Shown: positions 1 through 12,700 of the stretch, one piece after another | Numbering within the stretch: the first letter of the stretch is position 1 | How the letters are laid out: each line of letters starts with the position of its first letter | Assembly (NCBI GenBank): GCA_032173965.1 | Contig: JAVUNC010000019.1 | Span: 4,960,501-5,024,500 of the forward strand | Length of the DNA stretch: 64,000 bases | From: Sitta carolinensis | Taxonomy: Eukaryota > Chordata > Aves > Passeriformes > Sittidae | Direction: 5' to 3' | The notes under the pieces: generated by a model | Told to the model about the DNA's origin: nothing | Seen by the model: only the letters and a program-made list of their open reading frames with translations | Database searches by the model: none | Made by a program: the position numbers and the translations under genes

Positions 1-250
1 CTCAGGCAAGGCTGTTGAATCATAGTTCAGCGTTCTCATCTGCAGTTGTCCTCCTCCTGATCTGACCACAGGCACTCGTGGCCACCCACCTGACCCGCAC
101 CCTCCGCTCCCTCACTTCAAAGCACTTGCAGTACCTCAAGCTCCTTCCCAGCCCACCTCGTCCTTCTCCCAGTCTTCTGCACTGCCCACTCCAGAGGATC
201 CTGAAATGCAGATGAGAGGAACTACAATAGCACAGCAGTGTAAACAGTTA
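1..250. other. Intergenic spacer beyond the AIDA 3' end
   Basis: This C/T-rich spacer holds no open frame or splice-bounded exon that I can recognise. In other amniotes the gene beyond AIDA is MIA3, transcribed toward AIDA. The piece could therefore be a MIA3 3' flank, but nothing in the sequence shows that. Confidence 0.4.
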
Positions 251-618
251 GTAGGCCTGCCACATCTTTATTGCTGCAGGTTTGGCAGAGGGGTACTCTC
301 TATCCTCAGGGGGAGCTTGAGGCAAAAGGAGAAGAACAGAATGGTTAAAGATAAAAAGTGATGAACAGCAAACTTAGGAAAAGCAGACAACCTATATATC
401 AGGGCTCTTGGCAAAACCTGAAGCTGGAAGTTACTGAAAAAAATCTTGCACTTGCATGGTGGGCTTGTCCTTGCCCCTGCAGTAGTGCTGTGCAGTGGGT
501 GATGGTCTCGGGTGACCTACTGGCATGAACAGAGTCGTCTTCCTGCCCCTCGGAGCCTAAGGCTACTACACAGCTACCAGGACGTGTGGTTCAGTTCACA
601 GAGGTCTCACAACTGGGG
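250..618 (-). other. AIDA: AIDA 3' untranslated region (probable extent)
   Basis: This is the stretch from the AIDA stop codon (619-621) to the first canonical poly(A) signal on the minus strand. The stop is seen directly. The 3' limit is inferred, and longer forms using signals outside the window are possible. Confidence 0.5.
267..272 (-). terminator. AIDA poly(A) signal AATAAA
   Basis: On the minus strand an AATAAA hexamer lies about 350 bases after the AIDA stop codon. It is the first canonical signal downstream of the stop. Cleavage would be expected around position 245-255. Confidence 0.6.
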
Positions 619-715
619 TCATTCCTTGTGCAATGTTTGATGGAGGTGAAGGTAAAGTGGTTTCTTGGTCAACAGTTGTAATTTCTTCCTTTTAAAGTCA
701 GTGGGTTTTTTGTAC
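619..715 (-). CDS. AIDA: AIDA coding exon 10 (C-terminus and stop)
   Basis: The exon encodes residues 275-306 (YKKPTDFKRKKLQLLTKKPL, then YLHLHQTLHKE) followed by TGA. The acceptor TTGCAG lies at 716-721. The ATG-initiated reading that starts upstream of the acceptor is intron read-through. Confidence 0.95.
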
Positions 716-3700
716 CTGCAACCACAAGAAAGTGCATTAATCCAAGCACTAATGGCTGTGCAGGAAGATGAAAGCAAGCTAGAAAGCTCATCCTGTACAG
801 ATCTTAGTACCTTCATCTTCTAAATACATCTGACAAGGCTTGCTGGAACTGACAGTAATGAGTAGGTTTACAGGAAGAAATGGTATTTTCTCTGGATGAC
901 TATTTTTACAGAAGAAAAATTTCAATATGTAAACGAACATAATATTTTTGTAAGGAGATTCCCAACATAATACTCTGGATTGTAGGAGAGACCCAGTGTC
1001 AGTTACTCAGTACTTCAGAAGTACTCCAGATAGCACAGACTAAGCACTCTTCCAAGAATTGCAAGATTCACCTTCTTCTTGAATAAAAAACCGAGCCCAA
1101 TCCTCAAACCCCTCCCTCAGACCTTCAGCCACTCAGCAAGGAGAGGGTGCACACCACAACCACTCAATACTGCTTTGAAATGTTCACAAAGTTAATTGCA
1201 AATTGGTATCTCAGGCCTCAAATCAGACTGCCTTTACAGAAGTTCTGTACCAAAAGACTGAGTTGATTTTTTTTAAAATAAAACAGATCTGACACTGAGG
1301 CTAGCTCCAAATTAAAATCTCTCCTACAGACTACATTAAATTCATACAAAATTAAATTACAAACACCAGCATTTTATTTGGAAACTAATCTAGTTTCTGA
1401 GAAGAGTCTCTAAGCATCTTACTTGCCTAAAAGCATTTTATCTTCCCCTCTTTATTAAAAATAAAATATTCCTTATGGAAGTCAATCTAATGAGCCCAAG
1501 AAACGTTCCTTAATACAACAAGCCACACTCTGTAACTGAAGGCTGGTTCATTTCCTCTGTCATTGTCATAACTGTGAGTCACTTACAGTTCTATAACAAT
1601 TGCCCCAGGTTTAATTTCATCCATCTCCATGAAAGCAAAGCACTTGGTGCTAGTAAACCTTTTCTTAGGCTTGTAGTGTTTGAATTCAAAGAAAATAGCT
1701 GCACCTACAGGGGAAAATGGTTGAATAGAAAAGTTAGCAATTATGGCTAAGAGTTATCTGAAAACTTATCTGCCATTAAGTTGCTTTACTTAAATTGAAG
1801 GGAATTATCTCCTACACTTCTGTTATTTACTCAAAAGCTACACCATGTTCTTACAATGATCCTCACACTTTCAACAGTTTAAACTCTTCACTCCATTGCT
1901 CACACCCAGGTACCAATGACTAAGCAGGTGATAAAGCAGCTCAATACTTGTGTAGCAGAGCAGGCTGCTCTGTTTTTATCTCTTTTCATTTCTCCCTTGC
2001 CCTCGAGCCATCCCGATGACCAATTTGAAAGGGATAGGATGCAAAGGTCTATTTTTATCCTTGTCTGGATCTTGAGCCCTGCAGCACCAGCTCAGGAGCA
2101 GCCCAGAGTCTGTGCTCCCAGAGCTCCTGGGCTCTGTTTCAGGTCTCTGGTTCCACATACCTTTTGTTAGTCTTTCAATGTGTTTCTGAATCTCGATGTC
2201 CACATTAAAATGGACATAAGTGTCCTCCTTCCTCAAAGCCACAGGAGTATCTTGCACAGGAGTCAGATCTATCCCATTCAAATCTGCAGGAAAGAAACAG
2301 CATGAGAATGGTAGAAGCTTCTCAGACTTTAAAGTTCAGCTTTAAGAGATTTAAGTCTTTCCTAATCCTGCCACAGAAAGTTAATCCACACCTGGGTGTT
2401 TCCACAAAACCTAAAAACGGGGCAATCATACTCCTTCACAATCAGTTAATTTTCTTTTTGAGTATGAAACACAAAAGTAGCTAAATTCTAGCAAGATAAA
2501 AATAAAAAGAGGGATAATTCCAGTTTTTTTAAGAGTGCATTTCTTTCTGCTGTCAGCAAAAGATTCCATTCCCTGGGCACACAGAGCTCCAGCCCCAGTG
2601 GGATACACACCCAAGGCTGTCCTCCATGCAGGGTGTGCAGGGCACAGCTCACACATCCTGGGTGTGCCCTGCTTTGTCCCTACACACCACAAGCACTATT
2701 CCTCCTGGCTTTTCCACAGGGGCATTGAAGGCCTCCAGCTCTCAACACCAGCCCCTGGTTTTGCTGCTCTGGCACAGCCAATGTTGTTTCTCAGTAAGCC
2801 TCTGCTGTTTCCAGGGGTACATTTGTCCTCTGCCTTTCCTCTCACTCTTGATCCTTTCCCTCTGGCAGAGGAAATTGCTAATGATGAGGCCAAGATTGCA
2901 GGTATGGAGTGCATGTGTTGTGCTGGGAGCACGGACTGAAGCCCTGGAGCACCAGTGATTCCCTTCATCCAGGACATGGGCTGAGACGCCAATCTGCATC
3001 AGGAACCAACCAACCAAAGGGAGCTGCAGAAGAGCAGCTTGGTTTAAAAACAGGGAAATCAGCTACTAAGTGTCTACAGAGTCCTAACAGTGACAAATGA
3101 GTCCTCAGAGTTACTTTTCCTGACCAAAAATCCTGGGAAAGAAAAGTATCAAAAGACACCATTAGCAGACTCAGCCATACCCTGCCCATACACTCACTTT
3201 CTGAGCCTATTTTCTACCTCATTACTCGGCAGCCACCATTTATAGGTAAATGAGTTTGGAAACAGGGAGCATAATGTTAATAAAGACTTGTTAGGAAAGC
3301 AAGCCCAGCAATACAGAGTCTTCCTTAGCTCCTGAAGGGAAATGAGAGCTACAGCAGCAGTTTTAGCAATGTACAATGAGAACACTTCAGTGGCAAGGAA
3401 CAAGGAATGTTTGCTTTACAAGCCCTGCTAAGTATTCAAGGGATATTTGACACTGTGAACCTCCTGCCAGAGGAGGACTGGTGGAAGAAGCACTGATTAC
3501 ACATCTAACAAGTGTTTCACCCCTACATTAGCATCCAATAGCTCATCTCAAGAGGACACATACAAGGTCATTATCACAACTGAAAATAACAAGAGGATAT
3601 TGGCTCAGCTACAGATTTTTACATGATAAACGAACAAAAAAAAAAATCATCTGCCTATAAAGACTGTAAAGAGAAGCTTAAGTAAAGCAGAATACAAGGC

Positions 3701-6700
3701 AAGGGTAAACAGCTTTCACTACAGAGGCCTCCAAATAAGAAATATAGAATGTGGAATACAAAAAGAATCTCAGTCTCAAAAGACACCAACTATATTGTCA
3801 TCAGAAACAGAGAAATCCTAATGTTGCCTATCCCAGACTGACAGAGAGAGAGGTTCTTCCAGATTTATGGAGGCTCTCAGCCCACCAGGCTTTGACTGAA
3901 GCACTTCACTAGCCAGGCTAACACATTTTTTATTTTATTTCACTTGCAAGATTTTTTTCCCAGCTTCATACCCTTCCCTGTGAACCTTAAGCCCTGGTAA
4001 GATTTTATCTGTATTACTACAAAATTAGTTTAATGAGAGGGCAAGAATGGAGTCAGTGGGCCATGGCTCCCCACTTCCAGAAGGCCCAGAGACCAGGATG
4101 TGGGAATACACACAGTCCCAGCAGATTTGTACTTAGCAGTCAGCTGCAGAAGCCATGATGGAGAAGCAGGGCAAAGTCACTCAGCTCTCAGCAAAGACAA
4201 TGCACCCTGAGTGCACAGAGAGAAGCGTATCCTGTAGAGATTCACCTCCCAGTAGCTGTCAAATACAGAATTTTTCCACCCTTGATTAAAGCAGGAGCCC
4301 TAAATCCACAATAGAAGCGCCAACAAATGTTTTCCCCAGCAGGCTGAAAAATCAATGGAGCTTTCCGAAAACGCACTCTCTCCAAAGCAACACTGAGGAG
4401 GCAGAACAGAAATCATTACCCTTTACACTGACTGTGATGTAAGGATCAATGCACTGCCCAGCATCTTTCAGACCAATTTTCTCTATGTTGATGGTGAGTA
4501 ACGTCATCCCGGGTTCAGATGGCAATCTGGGCAATAAAGTACCTGGAAAGAGTAAAACATTTTATTAACCCTTGGTGTCATCTCACAGCAGAGGCCTTGA
4601 TTGTCCCATCTTCTCTCATGAAAGATGCTGTTCTTAGGGGGTTCAAACTCCAAAAATTCCTATCCCAGTAGTACACACCACTATGGGAATGTCTGTGCAC
4701 AAATACACAACATCCTTTGACAGATTTCAAAGCCCCCCAGAAAAAAACCAGGACTGCCTCAAGTCAAATCAACTGATAAAAACCAATGCCATAAGAATAG
4801 AGGGAGCATTGTTTAAAGGGTTATTTCTTGCTGTCAGGCAAAATAACCCATTCAGGGAACTCACTTGATATTATTTTTGAGGATTAAATTTGGGAGGCTG
4901 GATTCAATCTGCAGTTGCAGGTTTAGACTCTTGATCAGGAGTCCCACCCCACTGAACATGACTTGGCTTCACATTGAATGTTTAGACTGGGAGATTAAAG
5001 AGGAAAATGGCATTGTTGCAAATTGCACAGCACGTAAGGGAACCAGAAAATTGAATCCTGAGTAAGTTCTACTGGCCTCTACTTATAGGGAGGGGGAGAA
5101 AAAAGTGTGTTTGCATCCTCCAAGTTCTCTTTTGCCTAAAGGAAGGAGTTCCCAGCTCCCAGTGTTAAGAATCTTTAGTATCAAAATTGGGGGGTCAGTA
5201 TAAATGAATCCTCACAGTGCTGAGGAAGACAGTGCAGATGGTAAGAAATCCAAACTGTTCAAACTCATTAGAAGTCATGATATTCTCTCATCAAACATGG
5301 AGTAGATTACTTCAGGCTGAATTTAGCAAAAACTGGTACCCTGCAAGCCCCTCTCCCCTACTGGATGAACAAGCATTAGAATAGAAAATACTCAGGCTCA
5401 TGAGCAAGTTTGAGTTAAAGTTTTGGTTTTCTAATGAAAAAAAGAAATTATCCTAAGGCTTGAGATCTAAGCAATGTAATGATTTCCTTTGACGAGTCCA
5501 ATATGGGTTTTTTCTTGACACAATTTTTTCCTCTCATCTGCTTGAGGAGCAGTAGAACCACAAAGATTTTATCTTATGAGAGACTGACTTTGCAGGAGGG
5601 ACCTTACATTCTGCTCTGAGAACTACAGGCACAGCTTCAGCAAGATTGCATGAGCGTTCCTGCACCCGATCCCCCTCTCAGGATCATGTGTAAGTCTAGA
5701 ATTCCCATCTCTGATGCTGTGTTTCTGTGTTTCCTGTCCTGAGGAGAGCCAGGGCCTCCAGAGCTCTGCAGACACCTCCCAACACAGCACAGCAGAGCTC
5801 AGCCCAGTGGGCTGCTGACTGCAGTGGGGGAAATTAGAGAGCAAACTTAGTAGAGCCCCCTCATTTCTGCAAAGCAGCTCATGCTTTAGTTAATCTGTTT
5901 CTTTCCTGAAGAGATGTTCAAATATAGAGTTCTTATTTCAATCTAAGTGAAGGCAGAAGCAAGCCTGTCTTTTCTTTGGCACAAACCTTTGCTCCACCAT
6001 ATCTCAGTTGTTACCTAAAAGCAGCATGACCCCCAAGAGCCAGGAAAAACCACAGCCTTCAGCTTTCCTGTCCATCACTCCATGGGACTACGTGATGTGG
6101 TACTTGATAGAAAAATCACCTGAGAGATGCCTCAGCCTGCTGTTTATTATGAAAACAGTGGCTTAGGAGAAATGATTCCGTTCTTGAAGAATGCTTTCCG
6201 GAATGTGTGAAATTGCAGAGTTGCAATGGACAGAAGGGTCAAACTCACTTCCAGGAGATGAGAGAACAGTAGGACAGAGAGTATCCAAGGAACACTGTTT
6301 CCTTCCTGCCCTAGCAGGAGGAACAGCCTGGACTACAGCAGCTGACTGTAACCTTCTCCCCTGAGCCCCAGCCATGCCTGTGCTGGAGCCTCTGCAGCCC
6401 CTCCAGGCAGCAGCCTCAGGAAGTGACAGTGACTCTGGTAGAGCCTTTCCACCCGCTGTGTGCCACCAGGGCCTGGGCTCCTGAGCAGGCTCACACTGAG
6501 GCCTTTCAGGAGAAAGCTGAAAAAAAAGCTGAAAGCCACACCAGACACAACCACAGGGCATCTCTGCTGGAGGGGGACAGGAGCATCTGCAAATGAAGAA
6601 GTGTTCTCCTCCAAGTGGTTTTCAGGGGCAGACAGTGGGCCAGCCCAGCAGCCCACTGCCACCAAGACACAGGCATTCACTCCCCTCCCAAATCCCAGTT

Positions 6701-9700
6701 CAGAGAAAAGGGAAAAAAGTGCCAAGTCTTCTGCAGGGCTCACAAAGTGAAATGGCTCACAGAAGACCACAGCACTGGAATAAAGTCATATATAATCAGG
6801 AGAAAGGCAGGAAACCTTTGCTGTTAGAGGCAGCAAGCCATTGGTCAGAAGTCCAAGTACACAAGTACTCTTTGTGTAAGATTTCCCATAAGATGTGTAT
6901 TCCAAGTAAATAAACCCCAGCTACACCTACCCTTGGCTACACCACAACCCAGAACCTCTTCATTAGTACAGCAGGACTTCTAGAGAGCTGTTTGAATCAA
7001 CAAACATGGCCTTCCCTTTTCTCCATACTGAAGGCAAATGAAGACCAACAGATAGGTGCCCAGTACTGTGACTGTTACCCAAAATTGGGTTGTGAGGATT
7101 GGCACTAAGAGCTGTGTGAAGAAGACCACAGCTGCATGAACATGAGGACAGAAATTACTGTACATACTAAAGGCTTTCATACCTTTGTTGGCTCCTGGGT
7201 TAGATGAGTGGGGCAATGTGATAACGATGAAGCCATGCATGGAGAAGACAAGACCATGGTCAGTTAGACAGTACAGTCACACACTATGAATTAAAGGCAC
7301 AGCAAAGCAAGGAGTGCAACACAACTCTGTCAATTCCATAGGGGAAGTTCACTTCACTCATAAGGCTCACCCCAGGGCTGCAAACTGCTTTTGTTTGAGA
7401 CCTCCTGCTGTACTTGGGGCAGACAGAAGACATCTCCATAAATGGATTTATCATGGTGAATAACAAGGATGAAGACAGCAAATGGCAGCAATCAATATCA
7501 CAATATATTATAGCCTTTTCAGGAGCTTGGCATGAACAGGTGCAGACTGTGCTTGTCCACATCAGTCAGCCTGCAGGGGCCATATTCAGCACTGTGCTTG
7601 AGATCACATCTGAATATCTCTTTTCTCCAGCTATAAATAATGCAACACCCCAGCTCTTTTGACCATTATTCCAGTACTGGTTTCCTTACTTGTTATCTCA
7701 TTCCTGAAATACAAAGTTTACCAGCCAGTTCTGGAACTAGAAACTTGTTTGTTCTGCAAAGAAATTACACCAGGAATCTAAAGAACCTCTGCTGCAACAT
7801 GTAAATTGTCAAAACCTGAAGCTACAGGAAGACCTTTGCTAGAATCTGTTGGTATATCCAGTTCTACAAGTGCCTTCACATGGACAAGGGCCTAAGCCAT
7901 GAAAATCAAAACCCCCCTCTTCCTCCTCTCACAACCTGGCTTCACTCTAAGCCACTGTCTCACCAAACAATGCAACACAAAAATAAGCAGCAACAACTTC
8001 TCACATCTCTAGGAGATACTGCTCCTTGCAGGAGAAACATTGCCACAATTTACATTTGAAATGCTTCACATAGTTAAAGTGCACAGGATGAAAATGCTGA
8101 GTCTGAGTCAGGATTAAAGGCTAATGATTTGAGGCAGATGGTACCATCCTCACAGGTTCTCCATACAACTGTTTCATAGCAAGATAATTGTTTGCTGAAG
8201 AAAAAGTTCACTGTCCACCCTTGTGGTTCTCCAGTACAGCATTAGGGTTTGTTTACATGAGCCTGTAGCTTCCCACCCAAACCTTTCAAGTCACAGGTGG
8301 AAAAAGCAGCTTTTTAAAGCCAGAACTCAGAGATGCTACAGAGGCTGGCATGGCAAGGATATGCCCCCACCTGGAACTCTAGCAGGAAAAGAGTCTGGAG
8401 ACCCTGCTCCAGCTCCTCCTTCCTCATCATCCTCCTCAAACTCCAAGTGTTCCTCTTCTCCAGGTGCTAAAATCCTCCTGTAAAACACAAGAAAGAAGAA
8501 ATGAGACCAAAACTCATCACCTAGCTGTCAATTCACAAGCCAGCATCTGAGTATGGACAACACTCTTAAAAGTCATTTCATACTTCTTAACTTCTACCCC
8601 TACCTACAGATTTTAACAGAGATTGCAGAGCTCAGACCAATAGAAAGCACAGAGCCTAAAGCCAGGAGACAATACTGGCAATTCCAGAGAGATGTAGGGA
8701 TGTACCTAGTACTGACTGTACCAAAAGCATGGTCTTGATTTTTAGTGGTACCTAGACAAACAGAATTGAAAAGTTCTTTTATTAACCAGTTCACACAAAG
8801 CAGTCTGGCAAGCAGATGGCTCTAGTTTGTGTTTCAGGTGCACACCAGGTCCAGGCTGTACTCCCTCTCAGGTATATAGCTGTACAAGAAGTTCTCTCTT
8901 ACCTGAGTGGGACAGGCTGAACATCAAAGGGGAACTCCTTATTGTAAGTGAGGATATTCTTTAAGACTGCAGAGAAGGAAAAAAATAAAAATCCATACTC
9001 ATAAACCAGCATTAATTCTACTACTTTGCAGTTTTGTCCATTCTGACAGAATCTTCACACGCAAATAATAATAAAAATTTAAAAATAATCAGATCCTACA
9101 AAAAACTCTCTCATATTTTAAACACCAGCACAGCTATGATCAAAGCTGTATCATTGTAACATTCAGACAAGTGAACTGCAACCTGCAGTACAAGATCACT
9201 ACTACCACACCCACACAGACAGAGAAGATAAATGTGGCAATAACAAAATAACAAAAATCTTAATGAGAAAAAGCTCCAGCCCCAAGGGTGAGGGTAGCAA
9301 TCTTTGGTGGCTGTTGAGAGCAGGGTGCTGGTGTTACTGGCATCAGCTCCAAATCTGAAATCTCCAGAGCTGACACATTTCAGCACATGTGGGTGCACAT
9401 TCAGGCAGCCACCATGGGAGGCCAAGTGTGCTGCTAACACAGCTTTGGGGAGACTTTCTGCTTCTTCAGTCTTGTGTTTTGGGGGTTTTGTTTGGTGGTG
9501 GTGGCTTTGTTTGTTTGTGTTTTTATCTGCCCTCATATATCTGGGCAGATTGGTAAAATTCAGGAGACAAAGTACAATATCTGGGTACCAAGCCCCAGAG
9601 ATATCACCTATCTTTCAGCATTCCATGGAGAATGGCTTTGCTGTTTATACTGGAAATTTACTCACATCTTAGTAATCCCAACTTCAGCTGCCATTTCCAA

Positions 9701-12700
9701 ACACAACTACCAGTGAAAGAGAAATTTCCAAAAACATGTGAAAGAAGTAAGCATTTCATGATGGCTAAAGGGTCTAAACATTTACAAGAGGACACCTGCA
9801 GGGAGGGGCACTCTCCTACCAGACAATAAACATCCCAGATCGGTAGTGGGAGCAGAGAGAAAAAACCCCTGACTTCCCTCACAGAGCTTCACTTTGCAAT
9901 AAGTGCTCTCAGAGCAGAGGAATTCTCCCTTAGGACTACTGAATGAGAACAAAACTCTTTTCAAACAACATTCAGATTACAAAAATACCAAGAGGTACTT
10001 AAATACCAGTTAAACTTAAGGAGCTATTGCAGCTCAGCTCAGCCAGTGCAGGGGAGCTTCCCTTCTGCCTTCCATTCCCATCACCCAGCCTGCATTAGCC
10101 TACCAGACACCATCTGAATGCTCTAGGAATAAATTATCCCTCTGGGAAACCATAAAGAAACTATAAAGAAAATGTCTTTCCAGTCTTTACTCATGCTGAT
10201 TTTTTTTTCTATTTCTGTGCTATGACATGAGAGGTTAATCAGTGCCTGATCCCAGTCAGACACAATACATAAATACAGAGAAAGGTTTAAAGTGCCTTCA
10301 TTCAGAGCTGTGATGAGGGACAAAGCTGATGCCATGTCTCTCTTTCCAAAGACTTCTGCTCTGAGGGACCAGTAATGCAGATCTCAAAATGAATCTTAAG
10401 AATCACAGCCACTTCCCACCAGGAAAGCAGCTGATCAACAGCAGACAGTCACCTTCCAGTGCTGCTGAGGAAAAGAAGGGGATTTTCATTACTCTCAGAA
10501 TTCCCCAGCTCTCAGAGAAATACATCACATCAGAAACAGAAAGTGAAACTACCCCAGGAGGAAAATCTCAGTGGAGAGAGATCTCTTACAGATCACAGGC
10601 ACGTTAAACAGAGAGACAGGCATCACAGCAGCTCTCCTCCAAAGGCTGGTAAGGGCTGGACTCCTCTCTTCCAGTAACCAGGTCCTCTTTTTCAGGAGAA
10701 GCCCCTGAAAAAACCCTCCTCGTCATTCACTTCGGGCATCACTAGAGGGCCCAGAGAGCTCTACTGACATGAACCCAGGCAAGAGGCAAACAGTTCTACA
10801 GCACCTAAAATCCTGCTGCTGCTGCTGCCCGAGGCTGAGCACCCCTGCCCGGCAGGGAACAAATGTGGTGCTGAATGTTCAGGTCAGGAGCAGAACCTCT
10901 TGCCTTTTGCTGCACAAAGCTGTGGCTCAGCTTTTAAAAAGCTTCAATTCTTGTCTCACCACTAATGGCAAATGATTTTGCAAAGTTGCAACACAGCTCC
11001 TTTAAAGATCAACAGGATAAGCAGCAGGTCCACCACACTTAGCCTGGTGAAATACTTATTCAAAGCCACTAAGAAAAATCAAAGCAATAAAACTTTGATG
11101 AAAAGGAAATCCTCTTTGCATCTACCACAAGTGTGAGCTTCAGTTGATTTAAATAAAAATACCAGATCATGGGAAAAAAATTAGGTTAATCAAACAGAAA
11201 CCTCCCTTGTAATGCTGTGTAAGACAGCCAAGCTTTAAAAGGTTGGTTGGGGCTTTTTTTGATTTCTGTTTCATTTTCAAAAACACGAAGCACCTCTGGG
11301 AGAAAGAGCCCTTTCCCTCTGTAATGTTACTGCTTGAGAACTGCTTGTGATTCCCAGAAAATTCTCCACAAGTGCAACTAATGGGTAGATCCCAGCATCG
11401 TGGCCTCCATCTAGGCTGCATTTCCAACAGAAATCTTTTAGAAATGCTGCTCTGCAGGCTCTTGTGCAAAGGTGCCTTGCCTTTTGTGGCGCTGGACAGC
11501 GTCACTTGGATTTGTGTGGAATCACAGAACCTCCTGAGTCAGAAGGGACCCTCAAGGATCACCACAGTCCAACACCTGACCCTGCACCCCAAGGATCACA
11601 CCATGAGCCTCAGTTGTTGCCCCAACACTTCCTGAACTCTCTCAGGCTGGTGCTGTGACCCTTCCCTGGGGAACCTGTTCCAGTGCCCAACCACCCTCTG
11701 GGTTTAGCACCTTTTCCTGATCTCCAACCCAAACCTCCCCTGCCAACTTCAGGCCGTTCCCTCAGGTCCTGTCCCTGTCCCAGAGCAGAGATCAGAGCCT
11801 GCCCCTCCTCTTGCCCTCACAGGAAGCTGTACCTGCAGTGAGCTCTCCCCTCAGTCTCCTCCAGCCTGAACAGATGAAGTGACTTCAGCCACTCCTAGTA
11901 AGGCTTCCCCTAGAGGCCCTTCACCATCCTCACAGTCTGATTTTATCAGCAGTTGGCGCTTTCTTGAAAGATTTCAAAAGAAATTATCAACATAAGTCAG
12001 AAGATCAGGACACATTAACTTGGTAAAGACCACTGTCCATTTAGATTTTCTGTGACAGCGATTTTTTCTGATACCTGTGCTGATTTTTTTTTAATAGAAA
12101 ACATAAAATAATTCAGACACCATGCTCCCCCGTACAACCCAGTATCCATTTGTCTTATAATTATCACCAGGCACAAGGGATGCCCCAGCCCATCCATTTG
12201 TACTGTGCATTCTAACCCTTGTATAAGCTCCCACAAAGAAATGGATTTGTGAGATCCAGTGTGCTAACAATGACTTCACACAGCGCAGCCTCAAAAGAAC
12301 TATTTGTATGTATGGAACCTCCTGTAGCATTATTCCAGCACAAACTATTCAGCGATAAATCCTATAAACAAACAGAAATAGACAACTGCTTCACTTTTCA
12401 AGCTGCATGAAATGCAAGCTCAAGTAGAGAAAAGCTAGAACTCGACAACCTAACATTAAGGGGAAAAGAAAGTAAATCTAAGGGCCCTGGTTGTTATAAC
12501 AACACCAAAACCATTCTGACAGCTTCAGGCACAAAAGTAATTAAAACAAGCCAAATTGTGTGAATAGCTGTTTTGTATGAATAGCTGGTTTTGTTCCACC
12601 CTAATGGAATGGCTTGACCTAACAAAGGAATCACTTATTTGCACTGCCAGCCCAGATTTTTTTAGCTTTGTCTGGTGGGATGCAAAAGAAAATTGACAAC

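Noticed and set aside
2535..3017. Overlapping 90-134-codon frames on both strands in AIDA intron 7
   Set aside because: Mutually overlapping frames on both strands, no homology recognised, and fully inside an intron whose flanking exons are secure.
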